64,000 bases of DNA from Fodinibius sp034521915 (GTDB lineage: Bacteria; Bacteroidota; Rhodothermia; Balneolales; Balneolaceae): contig NZ_JAXHLU010000021.1 in the NCBI RefSeq assembly GCF_034521915.1, positions 1-64,000 of the forward strand. The letters run 5' to 3'. This document shows, in pieces, positions 24,296 to 32,621 of the stretch (its first letter is position 1; each line of letters starts with the position of its first letter). A program made the position numbers and the translations under genes. Under the pieces are notes generated by a model, which saw only the letters and a list, made by a program, of their open reading frames with translations, had not been told where the DNA came from and made no database searches.

Positions 24296-26669
24296 ATGTC
24301 CACAAGCAAATACGATATTCAGAAAGTAGCGGTACTTGGATCGGGAACAATGGGTAGTCAAATTGCAGCGCATTGCGTAAATGCAGGTATGCAGGTTTGG
24401 CTGCTTGATCTCAAAGATGAGGAGAGCGACAATCCCAATCAGCAGGTGATTGATAATATTAAAAATTTGAAGGATATGAATCCCTCTCCGCTGGGATTGC
24501 CCGAATATGCTGACCGTATTAAGCCCGGAAACTTTACTGATGATCTGGATATTATTAAAGAAGTTGATTGGGTTTGTGAGGCCATCATTGAAAAGATGGA
24601 TATTAAAAAGGATATGATGGCAAGGATCGATGATATCAGAAGAGAAGGCACGATCGTAAGCTCCAATACTTCGGGACTTGCCCATCGGTAAAATAGGAGA
24701 GGATTGCTCAGAAGAGTTTCAACAACATTTTCTGGGCACGCACTTTTTTAATCCGCCGCGGTATATGAAATTGCTTGAGGTTATTCCTACGGAATCAACT
24801 GATGATCAAGTTGTGGAATATATGTCTCGTTTTTGCGAGCGTGACCTGGGCAAGGGGGTGGTACAGTGCAAAGATACGCCCAACTTTATTGCTAATCGCA
24901 TCGGTATTTTTTCGATAGCCAGTATAATGCCACACTTTTACAATGGGGATTTCCGAGCCGAAGAGATCGATTATTTGCTTGGAACGCTCACTGGTTATTC
25001 CAAAGCGGCCACCTTTCGCACTGCTGATATGTCTGGCCTGGATGTAATTCATCATGTAGCAACGAATTTGTATCCTGCCATTCCGGATGACGAGCGGCGC
25101 GAAGTATTTGATCTGCCCGATTTTTTTGATCAAATGGTGGAAGAGGGTAAGCATGGAAATAAAGCTGGAAAAGGTTTTTATAATAAAGTGCGTACTGATT
25201 CCGGCAAGGAGTACAAAGTAATTAATCCGGAAACGGGTGAATATGAGTCGCAGATCGATCCTGAATTTGAAAGTGCCACCGAGGCTAAAAAGAAATTTGA
25301 TACGCCCGAAGATCGGCTCAAGTTTTTGGTTAACCGAGATACCGAAGTCGGACATTTTTTGTGGAAAGTTCACTGCGACCTGCTGTTGTATGCCGCCAAT
25401 CGTATTCCTGAGATTACAGAATCCGTAGAAGCCATCGATCGTGCGATGAAGTGGGGCTTTAACTGGGAGCTGGGTCCGTTTGAGCGTTGGGATGCCATCG
25501 GTGTTGAGGAGTCAGTCGAGCGCATGCAGGATGAGGGACTCGAAGTTCCTCAAAATGTATTGGACATGCTTAACAGTGGCCGTGAGCGATTTTATGACAA
25601 AAAGAAAGGCACGGTTTATAATCTGGCAAGCGGAGAAATCGAGGAGTTAAGTCCGCCGGCAGAGGGGGCGATCCAGGTTGCAAATCTAAAAGCTGATAAT
25701 AATGAAGTGTTTGGTAACGAAAGCGCCGCGCTGTACGATATGGGAGATGGTATTGCCCTTTTCGAATTCCGCACACGAAAATATACGCTCGGCTTTGAGC
25801 TGGTTCAGTCGCTGCAAAAGGCCTGTGATATTGTTGAAAAACGATTCGATGGGTTGGTAATCAGTCATGACGGAGACAATTTCACCTACGGCGCCAACTT
25901 GATGGAGGCGATGCAGGCCTGGCAGAATGGAGAAAAAGATCGTGTCAAGAAGGCCGCTAAAAATTTCCAGGATACGGCTGTGGGATTGCGGTATCGCCCG
26001 TTTCCGGTTATTGTAGCACCATTTGGTCGCTCGCTGGGCGGCGGAGTTGAATTTATTCTGCATGCGGATAAAGTTGTGGCACATCATGAGTTGTATGCCG
26101 GACTGGTAGAAGTGGGTGTTGGATTGCTCCCGGCTGGCGGTGGTACTAAAGAGGTACTCTATCGCACTATGCAAAATCTGATGAAAGACGAGCAGGTTGA
26201 TCCGCTGCCAAATATCAAAGAGAAATTTAAAAATATTGGTATGGCAGAAGTGTCGGATGGAGCGCCCAAAGCTAAAAAGCTGGGATATTTACGGGATTCA
26301 GATACCGTAATAATGAATCGAGATCTGCTGATTGCCAATGCCAAGGAGGAAGCCCGCCGTATGGTTGATACAGGTTATTATCCGCCAGAAAAACCGATGA
26401 TCAAAGTGCTTGGAAATGAGGCACTGAGTTCGCTGAAGATGATGCTGTACATCATGCATGAGGCTAATTTCATTACCGACTATGACAAAGTGGTGGCCGA
26501 AAAAGTAGCCTATGTGATGAGCGGCGGAGATTTGAGCGAACCGCAGGAAGTGCCGGAAGAGTACATACTGAAACTCGAACGTGAAGCCTTTATGGAACTA
26601 CTGGAAGACGAACGAACGCAAGCACGAATCGAGCACATGCTCAAGAAAGGAAAACCATTGCGAAACTAG
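24296..26669 (+). pseudogene. fadN: FadN-type 3-hydroxyacyl-CoA dehydrogenase/enoyl-CoA hydratase, interrupted by a frameshift
   Basis: Two overlapping frames encode one ~790-residue bifunctional protein in FadN order (dehydrogenase first, hydratase second). Frame 1 (24296-24691) has the Rossmann motif VAVLGSGTMGSQ and ends after IVSSNTSGLAHR. Frame 2 (24678-26669) resumes with PIGKIGEDCSEEF, GTHFFNPPRYMKLLEVIPT (catalytic His), then the hydratase domain with FGRSLGGGVEFILHADKVV and LPAGGGTKEV. Reading GGACTTGCCCATCGG without one T restores GLPIGKIG. Everything else is intact. Either a sequencing error or a recent mutation; if real, a second-half protein could only start at the TTG at 24678. 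Confidence 0.9.
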
Positions 26670-26674
26670 TTATT

Positions 26675-27170
26675 GGTAGAAGGTCGAAGGTATAAAGTTT
26701 GTAAGTTAGTTCATGTAGAGCAGTCTTACTTATAGGCTATAATTTAAAATAAAGACTGTTACTATGAACAATTTTCGGAATTTAGATGTATGGGATAAAG
26801 CTGTTGAATTGGCAACTATTATTTATGATAAAACAGAAAATTTTCCTAAAACAGAGCAATATGGTTTAACAAGCCAGATAAGACGAAGTGCCGTTTCTAT
26901 TAGTTCAAATATTGCTGAAGGTGCGGGTCGAGAATCTAAAAAAGAATTCAAGCAGTTTCTAAATATTTCAACTGGTTCTTGTTATGAATTGGAAACACAG
27001 CTCAAAATTTCAAAAAATTTAGAGTTTTTAGATGAAGGAAAATATTCTGAAATCAGAAAGAGACTTATTGAAATCCAAAAAATGATTTATGCTTTAAGGC
27101 AGAGTTTGACGAAATAGATTCTTTAACTTTCTACTTATTACATTCTACTTAACACTTTCGACTTATGACT
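26675..27170. repeat. inverted GTCGAAGGT/ACTTTCGACT arms bracketing four-helix-bundle gene 2
   Basis: Left arm GGTAGAAGGTCGAAGGTATA (26675-26697) and right arm at 27126-27170 (CTTTCTACTT..., ACACTTTCGACTTATGACT) are inverted relatives of the empty elements at 1965, 9461 and 21783. Here the arms enclose a gene. The start codon of the following thiolase (27165) lies in the right arm. Confidence 0.65.
26764..27117 (+). CDS. four-helix-bundle protein, S23/23S rRNA intervening-protein family (copy 2)
   Basis: A 117-residue protein with FRNLDVWDKAVELATIIYD, EQYGLTSQIRRSAVSISSNI and AEGAGRESKKEFKQFLNIS. It aligns along its length with copy 1 at 20567: W at the same place, SISSNIAEGAGR versus SITNNISEGAGS. 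Both are full-length for the family. It is inserted between fadN and the thiolase, genes that are normally adjacent in fadNA operons, and is flanked by inverted repeat arms. Function unknown; RNA or nucleic-acid binding is inferred from the positively charged surface of family members. Confidence 0.92.
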   Translation: MNNFRNLDVWDKAVELATIIYDKTENFPKTEQYGLTSQIRRSAVSISSNIAEGAGRESKKEFKQFLNISTGSCYELETQLKISKNLEFLDEGKYSEIRKRLIEIQKMIYALRQSLTK

Positions 27171-28352
27171 ACAAAAGATGCTGTAATTGTTGCTGCTGCG
27201 CGAACTCCAACTGGAAAAGCAAATAAGGGATCACTTCGATTTACTCCACCCGATACGCTGGGAGGAGAAGTGATCAAGAACCTCTTAGAACGGGCTCCGA
27301 ACCTTCAGCCCGAGCAGGTCGATGACGTGATTATGGGCTGCGCCTTTCCCGAAGCGGCACAGGGACTGAATATTGCACGTCAATGTGCCGCGCTGGGAGG
27401 ACTGCCGCCTTCTGTTCCCGCCGCTACGATGAACCGCTTTTGCTCCTCGGGATTACAAACTATTGCTCAAGCCGCTGAGCGCATTATGGTTGGCGGTGCT
27501 GATGTGATTATTGCCGGGGGTGTAGAGTCAATGTCGCTCGTGCCTATGGGTGGGTATGTTTCAAGGCTCAATCCAGAGTTGGTGGATAATTATCCCGAAA
27601 TTTATATCAACATGGGATTAACAGCCGAAAATGTGGCCGACAAATACGATGTAAGTCGCGAAGATCAGGATGCCTTTGCCTATCGCAGTCACCAGCGTGC
27701 GCTAAAGGCCTGGGATGAAGGCTATTTTGATGATCAGATTGTGCCTATTGAAGTGAAAGAGAAGAAAGTTACAGCGGATGGAGAAGTTGAGGAGACCGAA
27801 TTTATCTTAGATACCGATGAAGGACCTCGACGCGATACCTCGAAGGAAATTTTAGCAAAGCTAAATCCTGCCTTTAAGCAAGGAGGATCAGTGACGGCTG
27901 GAAATGCATCCCAGATGAACGACGCGGCGGCAGCGGTAATAGTGATGAGCCGTGAGAAAGCCGATGAATTGGGCCTTGAACCCATTGCCAAATACCACGG
28001 TTTTTCAGTGGCGGGAGTTCCGCCCGAAATTATGGGCATCGGTCCGGTTGAGGCAGTGCCAAAGGTTCTAAAGCAAACTGGGTTTGATTTAGAGAATATT
28101 GATTTAATCGAATTAAATGAGGCTTTTGCCGCGCAATCACTGGCGGTAATTCGTGAGCTTGGGCTGGATGAAGATATCGTCAATATAAACGGTGGAGCTA
28201 TTGCAATGGGACATCCGCTGGGCTGCACCGGTGCGAAGCTGACGACACAGATTCTGCACGATTTGAAACGACTGGATAAACAGTTCGGGATGGTAACGAT
28301 GTGTGTAGGCGGAGGCATGGGTGCAGCCGGTATTTTTGAGAATCTGAATTAA
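27165..28352 (+). CDS. fadA: acetyl-CoA C-acyltransferase (3-ketoacyl-CoA thiolase)
   Basis: A 395-residue thiolase. Nucleophilic Cys in MNRFCSSGLQT (about residue 92), the NGGAIAMGHPLGCTGAKL loop with its His, and the C-terminal Cys in VTMCVGGGMGAAG are all present, as is ELNEAFAAQS. It completes each beta-oxidation cycle by releasing acetyl-CoA. It follows the FadN-type gene, as in the Bacillus fadNA order, but a four-helix-bundle gene and repeat arms intervene. Its start codon falls inside a repeat arm and no good ribosome-binding sequence precedes it. Confidence 0.93.
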   Translation: MTTKDAVIVAAARTPTGKANKGSLRFTPPDTLGGEVIKNLLERAPNLQPEQVDDVIMGCAFPEAAQGLNIARQCAALGGLPPSVPAATMNRFCSSGLQTIAQAAERIMVGGADVIIAGGVESMSLVPMGGYVSRLNPELVDNYPEIYINMGLTAENVADKYDVSREDQDAFAYRSHQRALKAWDEGYFDDQIVPIEVKEKKVTADGEVEETEFILDTDEGPRRDTSKEILAKLNPAFKQGGSVTAGNASQMNDAAAAVIVMSREKADELGLEPIAKYHGFSVAGVPPEIMGIGPVEAVPKVLKQTGFDLENIDLIELNEAFAAQSLAVIRELGLDEDIVNINGGAIAMGHPLGCTGAKLTTQILHDLKRLDKQFGMVTMCVGGGMGAAGIFENLN

Positions 28353-28366
28353 TAATAAGTCTATTT

Positions 28367-28458
28367 GTCATCTTGACCGGAGGGAGAGATCTTTGTTTAA
28401 CTTTCATTTGGTATGCATGATTTTAACAAGGATTTCTCGCTTAGGCTCGTAATGACAG
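28367..28458. repeat. intergenic palindrome, TGTCAT...ATGACA family
   Basis: TGTCATCTTGACCGGAGGGA at the left and ...CTTAGGCTCGTAATGACA at the right are imperfect complements around an AT-rich loop, with AGAGATCTTTGTT/AACAAGGATTTCTC inner arms. It is a REP/MITE-like intergenic repeat of a type seen in many genomes. It fills most of the gap between fadA and the SDR gene. Confidence 0.6.
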
Positions 28459-28480
28459 GTTTAAAAATAATTATACAGGT

Positions 28481-29341
28481 ATGTTTACAGAAGATACGTT
28501 AGCAGATCAAACGATTTTAATTACGGGTGGTGGCAGTGGATTGGGACTGGCTATGGCGAAGAAGTTTGCGTCACTGGGCAGCAATATTGCTATTTGTGGT
28601 CGGACCGAAGAAAAACTCCAAAAGGCCGTCAAAGAAATTGAAGAAGCCGGCAATAAAATTTCTGCAAAATACTATGTAGCTGATGTCCGCGATTATGACC
28701 GCATTAAGGAGATGATCGAAGAAATTGTATCCGATTTCGGTGCGATGACGGGACTCGTGAACAATGCGGCCGGGAACTTTTTGTCGGCCTCAGAAGATTT
28801 GAGTCCCGGTGGATTTAAAGCCGTAGTCGATATCGTATTGCACGGCTCGTTCAACTGCACGCACGTATTTGGTAACTATCTTATTGATGAGGAACAAAAA
28901 GGCAATATCTTGAATATGGTGACCACCTATTCTGAAGATACGGGATCGGCATTTGTGCTGCCATCCGCCTGCGGTAAAGCGGGTGTACTGGCTATGACGC
29001 GATCACTGGCCTATGAATGGGCAACATATGACATTCGCCTGAATGCTATAGCGCCGGGGCCCTTTCCCACCAAAGGAGCTTGGGAGCGGTTGGTTCCCGA
29101 TGAAAGTGCAGAAAAGAAATTCCTTTCAAAAATTCCTGCCGGCCGTTATGGAGATAAAGAAGAGTTGGCCAATCTTGCTACCTTTTTGATGTCGGATATG
29201 GCGCCCTATATCACGGGAGAATGCGTGGTTATTGACGGCGGCGAACGCCTTTCTGCCGGACAGTTTAATTTTATTGATAAGCTGGGATCACGCGAAGAGC
29301 TGAAAGGGTTCTTTAAGATGATGCACAAAAAAGGAGACTAA
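28481..29341 (+). CDS. short-chain dehydrogenase, 2,4-dienoyl-CoA-reductase-like
   Basis: A 286-residue SDR with the cofactor motif TGGGSGLG (residues 15-22) and NNAAGNF (about 93-99), which is the DECR form of the NNAG motif. The usual YxxxK is replaced by SACGKAG; dienoyl-CoA reductases of the peroxisomal type also lack the classical Tyr and keep Ser and Lys here. It probably reduces 2,4-dienoyl-CoA with NADPH during unsaturated fatty-acid oxidation. It ends in a four-base overlap with the convergent gene at 29338. Substrate is inferred from motif and context. Confidence 0.85.
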   Translation: MFTEDTLADQTILITGGGSGLGLAMAKKFASLGSNIAICGRTEEKLQKAVKEIEEAGNKISAKYYVADVRDYDRIKEMIEEIVSDFGAMTGLVNNAAGNFLSASEDLSPGGFKAVVDIVLHGSFNCTHVFGNYLIDEEQKGNILNMVTTYSEDTGSAFVLPSACGKAGVLAMTRSLAYEWATYDIRLNAIAPGPFPTKGAWERLVPDESAEKKFLSKIPAGRYGDKEELANLATFLMSDMAPYITGECVVIDGGERLSAGQFNFIDKLGSREELKGFFKMMHKKGD

Positions 29342-30189
29342 ACGCGAGTCAACCTTTTTTTAATCTTATCAATCGTTTTGTTCAACTCCCACAGGTGATA
29401 GGCATTATAAATCGTTTCACGATTAAGTTGTATGGATTTCAGAAAGCTTAAAGCCGCTAATTCTGCTGCTTTGCTGGCATCGAAAGATTTTCTGTTGAAG
29501 AATAGGTGTCCATCTCCATTTTCTTCTCCTAACCGAACCGACTGTTCTAACACATCACAATCTAAAATAAAATGATTGTTTGCAGCCAGCCGATGATGAT
29601 GAGCGTTGGTTGCCGTTACGTTGATAAAAATATTTGCTGTTGCCCCACTCTCAAAGCGTAACATCATATGCAGTGCATATAAATGCTGTTCGGAAAGTTC
29701 AACTGTTTTTAGATCAATATGATGGACCGATCCGTTTATCCAGCGCAGGCAAAAGGCGAGCTCATCAATCCAGTAATATTCAAACGGATGATTTGACTCT
29801 ACAAATTTTGAATAATTCAGCTCGCGATTAATCTGCAGAAAGGAAGGTTTTTCGATCTTTTTTGCCATCCATTTTGAAGCCGGGGCAAGGGTAGGCCAGT
29901 GCGAAAATTGCACAAGAACATTTGATTCCTCAGCGGCATGGTAAATTTTTTCAACCTGCTCGGTATGGGTGGGAATAGGAGCAATCAAAAAGGTATGATA
30001 TCCTGCTTTAACCGCTGTAAGTAAGCGATCCAGGTTTTTAGAGTGCTCATCCATTAACAGGCACGCATCTACTTCACCAATCTCAGATAGTTTGCCGGCA
30101 ATGACTACTTCTGAGACGGTTCGGTGGGGACGCAAATGATTTTCCCAGGCAACTGCTCTGTCGGCAGGACCAACGATGCCTATTCTCAT
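29338..30189 (-). CDS. Gfo/Idh/MocA-like oxidoreductase homologue, possibly non-catalytic
   Basis: A 283-residue protein with a Rossmann-like start MRIGIVGPADRAVAWENHL and an ACLLMDEHSKNLDRLLTAVKAGYHTFLIAPIPT segment that parallels Gfo/Idh/MocA enzymes. The family's glycine-rich GxGxxG is incomplete (GPADRA) and the catalytic EKP motif reads APIP. It is also shorter than the usual 330-380 residues. It may be a divergent or inactive member; partner and substrate are unknown. Confidence 0.7.
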   Translation of the reverse strand: MRIGIVGPADRAVAWENHLRPHRTVSEVVIAGKLSEIGEVDACLLMDEHSKNLDRLLTAVKAGYHTFLIAPIPTHTEQVEKIYHAAEESNVLVQFSHWPTLAPASKWMAKKIEKPSFLQINRELNYSKFVESNHPFEYYWIDELAFCLRWINGSVHHIDLKTVELSEQHLYALHMMLRFESGATANIFINVTATNAHHHRLAANNHFILDCDVLEQSVRLGEENGDGHLFFNRKSFDASKAAELAALSFLKSIQLNRETIYNAYHLWELNKTIDKIKKRLTRV

Positions 30190-30276
30190 AACTGGATTTT
30201 TCGTTAAGGTGAATACCTATCCATAGTTATGAAATAGGGTTATAATTTCAAAACTGATTACACTGCTTGAGGGGAA

Positions 30277-30459
30277 CTATTCCGGCATCACCAACGCAAG
30301 AATAAAATACAGGAGAACGGGGCTGCCCCATCCGAGAAAAGTGGTAATCACAAAAATAATTCTCACGATCGTGGGATCCCATCCCAAATATTCAGCAATG
30401 CCTCCGCAGACACCGGTAATCATTTTGTCGGTACGAGATTTTTTTAATCGAGCTCCCAT
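30277..30459 (-). CDS. small PspC-domain membrane protein
   Basis: A 60-residue PspC domain: RLKKSRTDKMITGVCGGIAEYLGWDPTIVRI followed by one strong membrane segment (IFVITTFLGWGSPVLLYFILALVM). The ATG at 30457-30459 is preferred to the TTG six bases earlier. PspC proteins signal membrane stress in other phyla; stand-alone short versions are common and their role is unclear. The neighbouring upstream gene is a phospholipid synthase, so a link to membrane state is plausible but inferred. Confidence 0.88.
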   Translation of the reverse strand: MGARLKKSRTDKMITGVCGGIAEYLGWDPTIVRIIFVITTFLGWGSPVLLYFILALVMPE

Positions 30460-30512
30460 AAGCAATATCAGTTAATGGTTTTATTGATCTTTGTTGAAAT
30501 CATACGATAGAG

Positions 30513-31196
30513 TCAGCGGGATGTTTCAGGCGATTTGATATTAACAAAAAAGGAAAGTCCAAAGTAATAGAACGGAAACAGAAAGGAACTGTAAATTAGC
30601 CAGGGCGGAGACTGATCAAAATAATATAGCAATGCAATAAGCTGGAGAGTAAAGATGCTGCCGAGGATTAAGGTAACGGGACGCAAATATTTGGTGCGGG
30701 ATGGATAAACAAACTTAACGGGCAAAAATGTTACGAGTGCAAACATTAGTAAGACTGCGGAAGCAAAAGTAACGGGTAGTTCAAGGAGAAAAATATAGAA
30801 TACTACAATATTCCAGTAGGATGGGAAGCCCAGGAAAAAGTGATCGTCGGTCTTGGCTTTTGTATTGGAAAATCCGAAGATGCTTGCTATGGCACAAATT
30901 ACGAGCACCCAGGTGGGAATGTTCATCGTTGCAAAAATCCAGAGTAGGGGAGCGATGGTCCAAGTGATAAAATCAACGATATTATCCATTAGGGCACCGT
31001 CGATAGCCGGTGCATGTTCTTTGGTTTGCGTAAGTCGTGCCAGGGCTCCATCAACAGAATCGATGATGGCAGCTACGGCCAGTACCCAAACCGTTTCTTT
31101 GTAAAATCCGTTATATGTTAAAATCAGTGCCCATAAGCCAAGTCCTGCCCCTAAAGCAGTAAATAAATGGACCCCGTACGCTGCCGCTTTTTTCAC
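30513..31196 (-). CDS. pcs: phosphatidylcholine synthase (CDP-alcohol phosphotransferase family)
   Basis: A 227-residue integral membrane protein with about seven hydrophobic segments. The CDP-alcohol phosphotransferase motif is IDSVDGALARL then IDGALMDNIVDF, with the longer DGxxAR-to-GxxxDxxxD spacing seen in bacterial Pcs. HFFLGFPSYWNIVVFYIF matches the FRGFPAYWN segment typical of Pcs. Known reaction: CDP-diacylglycerol plus choline gives phosphatidylcholine and CMP. No choline uptake gene is in the window. It could be another CDP-alcohol transferase, but the GFPSYWN segment favours Pcs. Confidence 0.8.
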   Translation of the reverse strand: MKKAAAYGVHLFTALGAGLGLWALILTYNGFYKETVWVLAVAAIIDSVDGALARLTQTKEHAPAIDGALMDNIVDFITWTIAPLLWIFATMNIPTWVLVICAIASIFGFSNTKAKTDDHFFLGFPSYWNIVVFYIFLLELPVTFASAVLLMFALVTFLPVKFVYPSRTKYLRPVTLILGSIFTLQLIALLYYFDQSPPWLIYSSFLFPFYYFGLSFFVNIKSPETSR

Positions 31197-31371
31197 AAGC
31201 AGTTTTTGTTGTTAATGATATCCTTCTTTTAATCACCCTTAATAAAATAAAAAAAGCGGAACTTCACAGAACGAAGTGTAAGAAAAAACATAAGTTTAAA
31301 TTTATTTAACGGTGATAATGGAAATAAATCATAGGATATTTTTTAGTTCTCACCCCTAAAGCACCCAAAAA

Positions 31372-31651
31372 ATGCCAAAGATTGAGTTGACTAAATCGTT
31401 ACTTAAATCAACAAGTGAAAAAGTAAGTTACTGCGATGCAGTTGAAGAAGGACTAATTGTTTGAATTACAGTGAATTGTATAAACTCTTTCTGTTTCCGT
31501 TATGAGTTTAATAGAAAAAAAAGACTTGTGTTAGTGATTTCCGTCCTCATGATATAAGAAGAACTGTCGCAACAAATATAGCTAAACGAGGGTAGTGCGG
31601 ACAGTAGTTGGTAAAATTCTAAATGATATAGGAATGAGTGGTGTAAGCTAA
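31372..31651 (+). pseudogene. decayed tyrosine-recombinase integrase (internal deletion, stop and frameshift)
   Basis: From the ATG at 31372 the frame reads MPKIELTKSLLKSTSEKVSY, then CDAVEEGLIV, a TGA (31462-31464), and ITVNCINSFCFRYEFNRKKR. This is the Arm/DUF4102 N-terminal domain of P4-type integrases, with the stop where an Arg is usual. About 250 residues are missing. The C-terminal part then appears in another frame as VSDFRPHDIRRTVATNIAKR (31533-31592), carrying the HxxR motif, and after a further shift as VVRTVVGKILNDIGMSGVS to 31651. The nucleophile Tyr is absent. The rest of 31197-31844 shows no gene. This marks a past integration at this site. Confidence 0.8.
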
Positions 31652-31844
31652 AAGGCTACTTTACTTCGTAGCGTTTTTGATGCGGTATATTATAAACTGT
31701 TAATATTGCATGTAAAGAGTTGGTTTTTTTGTAGAGATTAATACTTTTAAAAGTCGTGTTTTTAGATTCTTTTTCGAATCCAGATGAATCTACACAAGAG
31801 ATTTTTTAGACGTAATATCAACTAATAAACCAAGAGAGGGCATT

Positions 31845-32177
31845 ATGAGTGATGAGACCACATCAGAAAGGAGAGATCTCAGAATGTTACGGTTTGAGAT
31901 TATCAATGAAGATGGGAATAAAAAGGCGCCTATCTATGAAGGCAACTATAGAGAGATATTTTCGTATCTAAAGAAACATGATATAGAAGGGCTAAAGGTG
32001 ATAGCCGTTGATATTGATAGCTGGAACAGCATGGATCCAATATCAGCGGAACAATTCCTCAAGTGGTATGAGCTGATTGTCCTGCCACAGTTGAAAGATG
32101 CAGACTACAGAAGTGAAATGGACGTATATTTTCCTGATAAACACTTTGAAGTAGCTGATAATGGAAGAGGTAACTAA
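31845..32177 (+). CDS. orphan protein of unknown function
   Basis: A 110-residue acidic, soluble protein (MSDETTSERRDLRMLRFEII...YFPDKHFEVADNGRGN) with no signal or membrane segment. I do not recognise it. The start is strongly supported by GAGAGGG five bases before the ATG. It stands alone between the integrase remnant and the hairpin-bearing repeats, so it may be a passenger of the decayed element. Confidence 0.7.
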   Translation: MSDETTSERRDLRMLRFEIINEDGNKKAPIYEGNYREIFSYLKKHDIEGLKVIAVDIDSWNSMDPISAEQFLKWYELIVLPQLKDADYRSEMDVYFPDKHFEVADNGRGN

Positions 32178-32362
32178 CTAATATAATAGGTGACCTTGGT
32201 ATAAAGATGGCGAGAGCGTAGTTAAAGATTATAGGGCTTAGAACTCTTTTGTATAGGCTTCATATTACAACAGATGGGAAAACTTTTCCGTATTTAGTAG
32301 GTGTTTCCCGCTATTAGGGATAGGTGTTATCTGCTATTTTGAGCCATAAAGCCCCTAATTCC

Positions 32363-32391
32363 TTGGAACAAGTTGAAGGAAAGTGTATTAT
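32363..32391 (+). promoter_or_regulatory. candidate promoter of a short non-coding transcript
   Basis: TTGGAA (32363-32368), 17 bases, then TATTAT (32386-32391) match sigma70 spacing. The nearest downstream structure is a small stem at 32400-32415 and then a strong terminator at 32434-32470, with no open frame between. Confidence 0.35.
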
Positions 32392-32397
32392 ACTATA

Positions 32398-32470
32398 TGC
32401 GCCTTTTGTTAGGCGTCTCTCTTGATGAATAGCAAGCCCCCGCAACTGATACTTGTGGGGGCTTATTTAT
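32398..32470 (+). ncRNA. candidate small RNA with 5' stem and terminator
   Basis: A predicted transcript of about 70 bases would start with the stem CGCCT/AGGCG (32400-32404 and 32411-32415) and end in the terminator hairpin at 32434-32464. No protein is encoded. The 3' hairpin and the sequence after it are repeated in diverged form about 150 bases downstream. Existence of the RNA is inferred from promoter and terminator spacing only. Confidence 0.35.
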
Positions 32471-32475
32471 TATTA
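32434..32475 (+). terminator. intrinsic terminator-like hairpin 1
   Basis: AAGCCCCCGCAA (32434-32445) and TTGTGGGGGCTT (32453-32464) form a 12-bp stem with one G-U pair and loop CTGATAC, followed by ATTTATTATT. Confidence 0.75.
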
Positions 32476-32583
32476 AAGCAATCTAATGTAACTACATTTC
32501 TTTCAAGGCGTCTTACCAACCACTGTTCATTAAGGTGGATACCTTGAGAGGACAGTTAAATATGCTCTTATTGTTTGAATGGT

Positions 32584-32621
32584 AGGCTCCCGTAAGTGAT
32601 ACTTGCGGGGGCTTTTTTATT
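32584..32621 (+). terminator. intrinsic terminator-like hairpin 2
   Basis: AGGCTCCCGTAAG (32584-32596) and CTTGCGGGGGCTT (32602-32614) pair over 13 bp with three G-U pairs that keep the stem although the arm differs from hairpin 1; loop TGATA, then TTTTTTATT. Confidence 0.75.
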
